Under the pieces are notes generated by a model that was not told where the DNA came from, ran no database searches, and worked only from the letters and a program-made list of their open reading frames with translations. The translations under genes were made by a program, and so were the position numbers. From assembly GCA_938075415.1 (NCBI GenBank), contig CALJHC010000011.1, positions 1 through 64,000 of the forward strand: a stretch of DNA of 64,000 nucleotides. The letters run 5' to 3'. Below, one piece after another: positions 56,348-64,000 of this stretch. Origin of the DNA: an uncultured Rubripirellula sp. GTDB lineage: Bacteria > Planctomycetota > Planctomycetia > Pirellulales > Pirellulaceae. The first letter of the stretch is position 1; the number at the start of each line of letters is the position of its first letter.

Positions 56348-59300
56348 ATGATCAAACGCTTACTTCCGCTTGTGTTACTGACTTTGATCGCGCCTCTGAC
56401 ATCAGTGGCCCAATCACCTCGCCCATTGCGCGCACTATTAATCACCGGCGGCTGTTGTCACGATTATGCCAATCAACAGAAAGCGATCAGCGAAGGAATT
56501 CAGTCACTGGCGAATGTTCGTGTCGACGTTTACTGGACTGACAATTCCACAACGGCTCCAGTCTTCCCACTGTATTCCAAATTGAACTGGGCAGAAGACT
56601 ACGACGTGGTGATCCATGATGAGTGCGGAGCGAGCCTTGATGACCCAGCGCTGGTCAACCGGATCGTTCAGGTTCATCGTCGTCTTCCGGCGGTGCACTT
56701 ACATTGCGCAATGCATAGTTTTCGCACTGGTGGTGATGAATGGTTTCGCCATCTTGGACTTCAATCCAGTGGGCACGGTCCCCAGCAACCTATCAGTATC
56801 AGTTTCAATCAACCTGCTCACCCGATCACCTCCACTCTTGAAGACTGGACGACAATTCCAGAAGAGCTCTACAACAACGTCAAGCTCCATGGTGCCCAAT
56901 CTCTGGCAAGCGGCAAGCAAATTATCCCCGGAGAAAAACCTCGGGTCGCAGAAGCAATGGTTGCTTGGACCAATGAAACGCAAGGCGCCCGCAGTTTCAG
57001 CACAACCCTCGGACACAACACCCAGACAGTGCAGGACGCAAGGTACCTAGAACTAATCACCAGGGGCCTTCTGTGGGCATGCGGGAAACTGAACCAAGAA
57101 TACCTGGTTCCCTACTCAGGCGAACAATCCACCGTCTTCATTGACAAGAATCTCTACAAATCGAAAGACGGTCTTGAACTAGGCGCAATCCCCGATGGAT
57201 CAACTCTGACCAAAGTGTTCGCAACCAGCACTCAAAACGGACACCCTGCCTATCACGCAATTGATGGTGATCCAGAAACTCGATGGTGCGCCAACGGCGA
57301 CTCTTACCCTCAAGCAATCACTTTGGAACTTGAGGACCAATACTTGCTAGAGAAGATCAAGATTGATTGGGAATTTGAAGATCATCAATACCGAGTCAAA
57401 ATTGAAGCGTCCAATGATTCCAAAGACTGGCAATCATTGCATGAAGGCGTCGTTCAGGGCAGTTCTCTGATCAATCTATCCAACGCAACCAAAGCAAGAA
57501 TGATTCGCATCACAGGACTGCAGTCGATAGACGGTGGGTGGTGCAGCATCAAGGAAATCGCGGTTAACGCTGAGGGCATCAAGAAACTTTGGCCTGCTGA
57601 TCCCGAGAACAAGAACGAATTCAAACCTTTACAGGCAGATCGTTATGAAACATCCGGAAACTTACCTCCTCAGATTAAATCCCTGACGCGCGAACAAGAA
57701 CTGGCCCTTCTCAAAGACGTGACAGTCCCTGATGGATTTGAAGCCACTTTGTTCGCGACGCCGCCCGCGGTCAATTACCCAGTCTTCGTCGCATCCTCGG
57801 TTGATGGAGTTCTCTATGTCAGCTCTGACGGAAATGGCTCCTTGGGTCGCGATCCATCCCGGGGCCGAATTCTTCGCCTGCGGGATCTTGATGGTGATGG
57901 ACGTGCTGATGAGTCCAAGGTTTTCTGCGAAATTGATGCTCCTCGCGGACTGCTCTGGGATCGTGATCGCCTGTTTGTGATGCATCCGCCCAACTTAAGT
58001 GTATTTTTCGATCATGATGGAGATGGGGTGGCTGACGAGCAGAAGACGCTCGTAAAAAATCTCGCGTTTGGGTACGACCAACGCCCCGCTGACCACACCA
58101 CCAATGGATTGTCCATTGGGGTCGACGGCTGGCTGTACCTAGCGGGAGGTGATTTTGGATTCATTGACGCCCAAGGGCGTGATGGAACGATCGTCACGCA
58201 TCGTGGTGGAGGCGTGTTACGGGTCAGACCGGACGGAACGCAACTGGAAATTTTCTCAACAGGCACGCGCAACATCCTTGAGGTCGCCATTAGCCCCGAG
58301 ATGGAAATGTTCGCCAGAGACAACACGAATGATGGCGGCGGCTGGGATGTCAGACTGCACCATTTCACTGGAAACGAAGACCACGGGTATCCGCGCCTCT
58401 ACAAAAACTTCAACAATGAATGCGTACAACCACTCGCTGACTATGGCGGAGGATCAGGTTGCGGTGCCGTTTACATCGCTGAACCAGGGTTCGGCCGATG
58501 GGGTAATGCTCCATTTACAGCAGACTGGGGAACCGGTGCGCTCTACCACCACAAAGTCACGCGGAACGGATCGAGTTTTTCCGAATCCTCCGCGCCGCAA
58601 CCTTTTATCAAATTAACTCGTCCAACGGATGCCGATGTTGACGGCAACAGCCGTATCTATTGCGCAAGCTGGCGTGGCGCAACATTTAAATGGAATGGAC
58701 CCGATGTGGGTTACATCGTTTGTGTGCGTCCAACCGATTACTCACCGGAACCGATGCCTAATTTCGCATCACTTAAGTCGGACCAACTCGTGGAACAATT
58801 TGACTCCCCGAGTCACCGCCGGCGATTGGCTGCCCAAAGAGAACTTTTCTACCGCGGCGACGAACGATACGAAATGCTGCATCATCGCGCAATCCAGGGG
58901 CGCCCTGAAATTCGCAATCTACTTGACCGCCTGCAAACCAATGCATCCGACACGGAATGTATCGAAGCACTGAGCAGCGCGGATCAGGTTGTCGTTCACA
59001 CCGCCGTGCGATGCCTCGCTAGCCGTAAAGCGTTCACTGCATGTTTTGAAGCTGCTGACCGCGATTTTGCAGCGATCGATCCGTTGCATCGCGCATTATC
59101 AATGATGCATTTACCCGCAGTCGTTACCGGACTCATCGATCGACTTCCCAAGGCCGCAGGTGTCAAAAAACGAGCCATCCTGAACACGCTTTGCCGCTTG
59201 CATTACCAAGAGGGTCAGTGGAAAGGCAACTCTTGGGGCACACGACCAGATACGCGTGGCCCCTACTATCAACCAGAACCTTGGGACGAAACAGAGCGAA

Positions 59301-60508
59301 TTGCAGAGACCCTTCAAACAGCTTTGACTCAGGCGACTCCATCGGTTGCAGCAAATCTGGTTCGCGTGATGAGGGCCAATCGTATTGAATCCAATAATGC
59401 GATTAGCCAACTTGCACACTTAGCAATCGAAAACGATGAACTGATAGCCCCCGCTCTAGAACAACTGACATCCGTGTCGTCACTACCGAAGATCACCAGC
59501 CAACTGCTGCAAAAAGTCGCAAAAACTGACCAATTCGGACCGGAGGTCGACATGAACGGCATTCGAATAGCATCGAGAATGAGGGAGCAAATGGCATGGC
59601 AGACGTTGAATACACTCCTGAATCGTTTCTGGGAAAACCCGAACAAGAAGCGTTGGGGAAAAACCATCAACGAAGCACTTAACCAATCACGAGTACTCGA
59701 CCAATTGTTCGCTGCCCAAACCACTGAAGGCATCAATGAATTCAAGACGACCAAAGAATCAGTAAGCCCCGCAACCGATATCCTCTTACTCACCATCGCA
59801 TCCCGTAAAGATGCAAGTCCGGAATCTCGCAGCAAAGCACAAGATTTAATTGCTCTTGGGATCACAAAAGTCAGCAGACAGAAATCACTGATACAAGTTG
59901 CAAGCTGGCTCGGAAACCACCATCTTGATGCAGCGATTTGGAATCTTCAGTCAAGTGATGAGCAAACGGTGGCGAAGCTCGCTAAACAAGCTGTCGATTC
60001 GCTTAAAATAAAACCACCACATCAAGACCGCAGTCCCTTGCTTAAAAACCTCTCCATCGAAAATGCGCTTTCAGGCATCGCAAACACCAAAGGCGATGTC
60101 GCGATTGGAAAAGCAGTTTTCGAAAAAGCGAATTGTGCTGCGTGTCACACCATCGCTCAAGACCTGACTCAAAGGGGACCCTACTTGGGCAACATCGCGA
60201 AAACCTACAAACGGCAAGATCTCGCGGTTGCCATCTTGCTGCCGGAAAAGACTATCGCACAAGGGTTCTCAACGAATTCGTTCCTCACTTTTGACGGCAA
60301 AGTCGTCACGGGATTCGTAACCGATGAACAAAATGACCGAGTGATTTTGCGTGATCAGAATGCAATGGAATATGTGCTAATGAAAGACGATATCGAGGTC
60401 AGGAAACAATTAACGACCTCGATGATGCCCAGTGGTATCCTGAAGGAGTACACGACGTTTCAAGCTGCCTCCTTGCTGGATTACTTGATCAGCATTTCAA
60501 AAAACTGA
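56348..60508 (+). CDS. ThuA-discoidin-PVC haem-binding propeller-HEAT-cytochrome c fusion
   Basis: 1386 residues from ATG 56348, chosen for its signal peptide (MIKRLLPLVLLTLIAPLTSVAQ); the frame opens 27 bp earlier. The ThuA-like domain (about 25-250) opens with ALLITGGCCHDYANQ. A discoidin/F5-8C domain (about 285-420) has PAYHAIDGDPETRWCANGD. A PVC-type dehydrogenase propeller (about 460-820) has LRDLDGDGRADESKVFCEIDAPRGLLWD and FARDNTNDGGGWDVRLHHF. Helical HEAT-like repeats run to about 1230. A cytochrome c domain with C1263-A-A-C1266-H1267, LLPEKTIAQGF and a late MPSGIL Met ligand ends it. This order is typical of planctomycete secreted proteins thought to oxidise sugars and pass electrons to haem. 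Confidence 0.9.
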   Translation: MIKRLLPLVLLTLIAPLTSVAQSPRPLRALLITGGCCHDYANQQKAISEGIQSLANVRVDVYWTDNSTTAPVFPLYSKLNWAEDYDVVIHDECGASLDDPALVNRIVQVHRRLPAVHLHCAMHSFRTGGDEWFRHLGLQSSGHGPQQPISISFNQPAHPITSTLEDWTTIPEELYNNVKLHGAQSLASGKQIIPGEKPRVAEAMVAWTNETQGARSFSTTLGHNTQTVQDARYLELITRGLLWACGKLNQEYLVPYSGEQSTVFIDKNLYKSKDGLELGAIPDGSTLTKVFATSTQNGHPAYHAIDGDPETRWCANGDSYPQAITLELEDQYLLEKIKIDWEFEDHQYRVKIEASNDSKDWQSLHEGVVQGSSLINLSNATKARMIRITGLQSIDGGWCSIKEIAVNAEGIKKLWPADPENKNEFKPLQADRYETSGNLPPQIKSLTREQELALLKDVTVPDGFEATLFATPPAVNYPVFVASSVDGVLYVSSDGNGSLGRDPSRGRILRLRDLDGDGRADESKVFCEIDAPRGLLWDRDRLFVMHPPNLSVFFDHDGDGVADEQKTLVKNLAFGYDQRPADHTTNGLSIGVDGWLYLAGGDFGFIDAQGRDGTIVTHRGGGVLRVRPDGTQLEIFSTGTRNILEVAISPEMEMFARDNTNDGGGWDVRLHHFTGNEDHGYPRLYKNFNNECVQPLADYGGGSGCGAVYIAEPGFGRWGNAPFTADWGTGALYHHKVTRNGSSFSESSAPQPFIKLTRPTDADVDGNSRIYCASWRGATFKWNGPDVGYIVCVRPTDYSPEPMPNFASLKSDQLVEQFDSPSHRRRLAAQRELFYRGDERYEMLHHRAIQGRPEIRNLLDRLQTNASDTECIEALSSADQVVVHTAVRCLASRKAFTACFEAADRDFAAIDPLHRALSMMHLPAVVTGLIDRLPKAAGVKKRAILNTLCRLHYQEGQWKGNSWGTRPDTRGPYYQPEPWDETERIAETLQTALTQATPSVAANLVRVMRANRIESNNAISQLAHLAIENDELIAPALEQLTSVSSLPKITSQLLQKVAKTDQFGPEVDMNGIRIASRMREQMAWQTLNTLLNRFWENPNKKRWGKTINEALNQSRVLDQLFAAQTTEGINEFKTTKESVSPATDILLLTIASRKDASPESRSKAQDLIALGITKVSRQKSLIQVASWLGNHHLDAAIWNLQSSDEQTVAKLAKQAVDSLKIKPPHQDRSPLLKNLSIENALSGIANTKGDVAIGKAVFEKANCAACHTIAQDLTQRGPYLGNIAKTYKRQDLAVAILLPEKTIAQGFSTNSFLTFDGKVVTGFVTDEQNDRVILRDQNAMEYVLMKDDIEVRKQLTTSMMPSGILKEYTTFQAASLLDYLISISKN

Positions 60509-60738
60509 CACAATTGCCCTCGGAGTCCTCCATCCTTATCCACGTATTCTTATTGCCTCAATGAGAAAAGTCAGATGATGAATTACGCTTTCGTTGACTC
60601 ACCACTTCTCCGAATTGGTAAGTGATTTATCTGATCGAAGCACCGACTTTGCCGGACCTCGTGGTGAAAACAACCAACACAAATTAGAATCAAATTATCG
60701 GAACAACATGTCCGACATTGGCATGGCAGCATAGGTAA

Positions 60739-62130
60739 ATGGAAGACGGGATGATGAATCATGTTGCAAGTCAGATTTTGATGCGATCCAGTTGCTTCTC
60801 TCTGATAATACTTGCTGCCTCACTGAATCTGTCGAATGCTTCCGACTCATTGATACGCTCTTTGGACCTCAATGATGGAGACAGCATCGTCTTTCTCGGC
60901 GATTCGATTACCTATCAAACGCACTACTGCGAATACCTTCGCAGCTTCTTCCATACTCGTTATCCCGACAAGCGTCTTTCTTTCATCAACGCAGGTATCC
61001 CGGGAAATCGCGCCGGCGATGCGGTGCAACGATTCGAACAGGACGTTAGCCGCTTCAATCCCACAATCGTGATGATCATGTTCGGAATGAATGATGGTGG
61101 CTACCAACCGCTGGATAATGAGGTCCGCCTGAGTGAGTACAAGAAGACGATGCTGAAATTGATCAATCAGTCCCGTGAGATCAACGCCAGCCCAGTCATC
61201 ATTTCCCCGACACCGTTCGATGGAAAAACAAATCAGTCCAGGCAAGAAGACCCAAGTTATCGATTTCGAGGCAAACCTTTCTTCCCTGATTACAACCTGG
61301 TGATGGCCCACTACACCGCCTGCTGTCGGCAGATTGCACAGCAAGAGCAAGTTGTGTTCGTCGACCTACATTCACCCTTAAACAACTTCCTTAACCAGAA
61401 ACGCCTCTCCTTTGCTGATTACACGTTGATGCCCGATGCAATCCACCCTGATCCGGCAGGACACCTTCTGATGGCGTTCGAAATCCTCAAACGCCTCGAC
61501 CCAGAACGCGAAAATATTGGCAGACTGTCGCTCGATTACCAAAACGGACAATGGAATGCTTCATCTAGTGATGTGAAATTTCAGGCATTAACTGGTTCAA
61601 AATCTAAGGTATCCGCGCAAGTTAAGTTCCAATCCCTCCCCTGGAATATCCCCGAAAAACACACCCTCTCTCAACTACGTTGGAACAATCCATCAAATGC
61701 GTCGATGATGTTTCGTGAAATTGACGTCAACTCAGAACTAAACTCAACCGAGTTGCAGATTAGCGGTTTAGAGCATGGCCTCTACAAGGTGTCCCTTGAT
61801 GAGATACATCTCGGCAACTTCCCGAGAAACGCACTCGCCGCTGGACTTTCATTGCAGGCAATTCAAGAATCCCCATTAACCAAACAAGCCCAATTGGTGG
61901 GAAGCATGAATCGCCGCCTCTCAGATGAAATTGCCCGCCCCCTTCGCGACCTACTTGCAAAGCGATTCAACGTGCAGCGACAAGACGCGGAAAGACTGAT
62001 CAACTTTGATAAAAAAAACCGCGACGCAATCAACCGCCTCGAAGGCAAACGCGATGAACTTCTTTCGGAGATTCAGGAAATTGCCAAACCATTGTGGCTA
62101 ACATTGGTTGTCGAAGAAATCCAGGAGTGA
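60739..62130 (+). CDS. Secreted SGNH/GDSL hydrolase
   Basis: 463 residues; ATG 60739, 60751 and 60754 are possible starts, all before the signal peptide SCFSLIILAASLNLSNAS. The SGNH blocks are intact: block I FLGDSITY (Ser56), block II INAGIPGNRAGD (Gly), block III MIMFGMNDGG (Asn) and block V DAIHPDPAGH (Asp/His). Such enzymes deacetylate or de-esterify carbohydrates. The C-terminal about 200 residues form a beta-rich part and then a charged helical end (ERLINFDKKNRDAINRLEGK). It lies 230 bp after the ThuA fusion on the same strand and could share its transcript. Confidence 0.88.
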   Translation: MEDGMMNHVASQILMRSSCFSLIILAASLNLSNASDSLIRSLDLNDGDSIVFLGDSITYQTHYCEYLRSFFHTRYPDKRLSFINAGIPGNRAGDAVQRFEQDVSRFNPTIVMIMFGMNDGGYQPLDNEVRLSEYKKTMLKLINQSREINASPVIISPTPFDGKTNQSRQEDPSYRFRGKPFFPDYNLVMAHYTACCRQIAQQEQVVFVDLHSPLNNFLNQKRLSFADYTLMPDAIHPDPAGHLLMAFEILKRLDPERENIGRLSLDYQNGQWNASSSDVKFQALTGSKSKVSAQVKFQSLPWNIPEKHTLSQLRWNNPSNASMMFREIDVNSELNSTELQISGLEHGLYKVSLDEIHLGNFPRNALAAGLSLQAIQESPLTKQAQLVGSMNRRLSDEIARPLRDLLAKRFNVQRQDAERLINFDKKNRDAINRLEGKRDELLSEIQEIAKPLWLTLVVEEIQE

Positions 62131-62256
62131 CGAACACCGGTAGATATCCCCAATCAAGGCAAGCAAAACCATCGCCCCTTCGCTTGGCTCACGAAAACCT
62201 GCCACCATCAGAAAAAAAACACCCAAGCTCAATACGATTCATATCACACGGCGGCA

Positions 62257-63222
62257 TCAAGGATTCACCAAAGATTGAGAGTTACGAAATTGCTTTGCGT
62301 GGAATTTCATAATCGCGACGCCTTGCTTCTCATAAATCTGCATCGCACTGTGTTTAGCACCGGGCACAATGATTGAGTCATGAGGAATCTTTAACTTGGT
62401 AAGGTGCGACATCCAGTCCAGGTTATTTGAATAATTGTAACCCTTGTCTCCCACATGAACCAAAATACTCAGTTCAGGGATTTCAAGATCTGCCTTCCGA
62501 TTCGCGACGTACCGCCTGGCAAGATCCCATGTATTGTCGCCAATCGCAAAAACGAGGAATTCAGATTCAGCTCCCTTGTTTTCCGAAATTCTTTTCTCCG
62601 TCGCATGACCTCCACCACCCGGCGAAGCACTGCAAAAGAGCTCTGGGTAGCGAAACATCAGCCTCGCGGTCCCTCGGCCACCTTGAGAAAAGCCTTCGAT
62701 CGCACGCCCGGATCGATTGGCGATCGTTCGATAGGTCTTATCAATATGAGGTATCAATTCATTGATAAAAACATCAGCGCCTTGAGCCTTGGGGTTATTC
62801 GGCATGTTGTAATGACTGACCGGTCCACCATTAACGAAAACATAAATCATCGGGTCAACCTCTCCCGATTTTATGGCGGCATTAATTGGATTGCTCAGTC
62901 GAATGGATTTCTTCTCGCTGCCCGGCCTGCCACCGTGAAGGTAGTAAACAACGGGAAAATCACGCTGCTTCCATTTTGGATTGAAATACTGAGGAGGCAA
63001 ATAAAGACAGAATCCAACCGGCACACCGAGCGATGGACTACGAAAAGTTGAATGCTTGATATGAGGTGTCTTTTTACGATCCGATTCGCTCAGTGGGTTA
63101 ACCCACTGAAAGCTTGCAACCGCATCCGGTTTTCCATTGTTTCCTTGTGCCAGCAGGTCGTGTTCACAAGCCAGTGAACCGAAGGTAAAAAAAACCGCAA
63201 AGCCAAAGTGTCTAAAATTCAT
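62257..63222 (-). CDS. Secreted esterase D/Fes-like alpha/beta hydrolase
   Basis: 321 residues with a signal peptide (about 1-25). The conserved cysteine in GSLACEHD might suggest a lipoprotein, but the lipobox is poor. The core has FPVVYYLHGGRPGSE (oxyanion region), the nucleophile elbow IEGFSQGGRG and a terminal catalytic His in PGAKHSAMQIYE. The fold is that of the enterochelin esterase/esterase D group, similar to another esterase at 33.2-34.3 kb but with low direct similarity. It likely removes ester substituents from polysaccharide. It is convergent with the SGNH hydrolase and is preceded by the sulfatase gene on the same strand. Confidence 0.82.
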   Translation of the reverse strand: MNFRHFGFAVFFTFGSLACEHDLLAQGNNGKPDAVASFQWVNPLSESDRKKTPHIKHSTFRSPSLGVPVGFCLYLPPQYFNPKWKQRDFPVVYYLHGGRPGSEKKSIRLSNPINAAIKSGEVDPMIYVFVNGGPVSHYNMPNNPKAQGADVFINELIPHIDKTYRTIANRSGRAIEGFSQGGRGTARLMFRYPELFCSASPGGGGHATEKRISENKGAESEFLVFAIGDNTWDLARRYVANRKADLEIPELSILVHVGDKGYNYSNNLDWMSHLTKLKIPHDSIIVPGAKHSAMQIYEKQGVAIMKFHAKQFRNSQSLVNP

Positions 63223-63369
63223 TGAACAACCAAACCATTAAAGCAGGACATTACTCAACACGCTACCGAACAGAATCATTCACCGTCGATGAGGTTGCAG
63301 GGGTGCCAGTGAGACAACAACCAATGATCGCCGGCAAACCCCACTCACTTATTCACCATCGAAAAACGG

Positions 63370-64000
63370 CTATTCCCCCAACCTGTTACTGACACGGATA
63401 TCCAAGTGAGTAACGGTTCCATCAAAGTCATTCGGAGCGGAGTAATCACCAGCGGCGGATGATTCATCAAATCCGACACTCAATTCATCCTTAGGTTGAA
63501 CAGGTATTAAACCTGGTGAGGCGATCCTGACCATCGGTTGGTCGCCCAACTGCAACGACAGCGATTCCCCATCAAGAGTTGCCAACAGACTAAATTTCTT
63601 AGGAACGCGTTGTGGACATATCACGCGTTTCACGACACCATTCACTCGCACATCAAAAGCGAGCTGTCCGTTGAAAACATGGACAGCATACCCGTGCTCA
63701 CGACCACCCTGGGCCACAATCACACCGTCGCCGTTCACTGATTCAACCTTCGCAATAATTTCCAACTCGCTTTTTATAATGATCGGCGTCTTCAAATCGA
63801 AACCTTTCCGTGTCTCGCTATTTATTGTTTTCGATCGAGACCTCCTGGGGCTCCTCGATACTGGCTTCGGATAGTTGGCTAAAACCTCGCGTAAAGTGTC
63901 CACAAGCTCTGGCTGATCCGCTGCTAGATTCCTTGTTTCCAATGGATCGACCTCATAGTCGTACAATTCGTAAAGCGCCTGACCACTTGGTTCGTTTACA
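63370..64000 (-). CDS. Sulfatase, C-terminal part (truncated by window edge)
   Basis: Open to the right edge of the window: the minus strand reads NEPSGQALYELYDYEVDPLE, then T-R-N-L-A-A-D-Q-P-E-L-V-D-T-L, the diagnostic end of type I formylglycine sulfatases, before a Ser/Arg-rich linker (RSPRRSRSK). About 150 further residues follow, forming a beta-rich domain (IIIKSELEIIAKVES...VSNRLGE), which is not part of standard sulfatases and resembles a concanavalin-like module. The catalytic C-x-P-S-R region lies outside the window. The enzyme would remove sulfate from polysaccharide. It precedes the esterase gene on the same strand by 147 bp. Confidence 0.85.
   Translation of the reverse strand, partial: VNEPSGQALYELYDYEVDPLETRNLAADQPELVDTLREVLANYPKPVSRSPRRSRSKTINSETRKGFDLKTPIIIKSELEIIAKVESVNGDGVIVAQGGREHGYAVHVFNGQLAFDVRVNGVVKRVICPQRVPKKFSLLATLDGESLSLQLGDQPMVRIASPGLIPVQPKDELSVGFDESSAAGDYSAPNDFDGTVTHLDIRVSNRLGE

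Overview
The window is a chromosomal segment of a planctomycete, most likely a marine Pirellulaceae (Rhodopirellula-like) bacterium. The lineage call rests on family content: paired DUF1501 and PSD1 (PSCyt1/DUF1549/DUF1553) proteins, a DUF1552 plus DUF1592-type pair, a ThuA/PVC-type haem-binding fusion, a sulfatase, many secreted proteins, an ECF sigma factor overlapping a Ser/Thr kinase, and an LEPR-like N-terminal motif on a secreted protease. Genes are loosely packed, with gaps of 0.3-1 kb that hold short tandem duplications and decayed genes. I saw no rRNA, tRNA or CRISPR array. All family calls were made by eye, without database searches.

Region by region: 0.2-4.5 kb has a CE15-like esterase, an IS3-family transposase remnant, and an SPFH membrane protein behind a promoter overlapped by three helically phased repeats, followed by an Arc-like DNA-binding protein. 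4.7-10 kb has an ECF sigma factor overlapping a kinase that carries a zinc anti-sigma motif, divergent from a secreted trypsin-like protease. 10-13.5 kb has a PhoD-like phosphatase and an MFS transporter. 14.1-18.2 kb is the most novel segment: an EgtD-type histidine betaine synthase, a PhyH-type Fe(II)/2-oxoglutarate oxygenase, a class I methyltransferase and a convergent methyltransferase resembling histamine N-methyltransferase. This looks like a small pathway for a modified hercynine or other histidine-derived betaine.

18.6-24 kb has a decayed serine hydrolase, a PQQ-type beta-propeller protein and rfbB-rfbA for dTDP-4-keto-6-deoxyglucose. 24.5-28.1 kb has a di-haem cytochrome c peroxidase/MauG-like protein and a beta-carbonic anhydrase. 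29-31.8 kb is a malonate uptake and activation operon (MadL, MadM, malonyl-CoA synthetase-like). 32-37 kb has a DUF3592 protein, a secreted esterase, a decayed small membrane protein and an exostosin-like glycosyltransferase.

37.8-64 kb is dominated by secreted proteins: two parallel beta-helix proteins, one with a strict 23-residue repeat; DUF1552/DUF1592 and PSD1/DUF1501 pairs plus a lone DUF1501 beside a Gfo/Idh/MocA oxidoreductase; a coiled-coil protein; a 1386-residue ThuA-discoidin-propeller-cytochrome c fusion; an SGNH hydrolase; an esterase; and the C-terminus of a sulfatase running off the right edge. Together these suggest periplasmic or surface processing of sulfated and esterified polysaccharide coupled to c-type haem proteins, but no substrate can be assigned from sequence alone.
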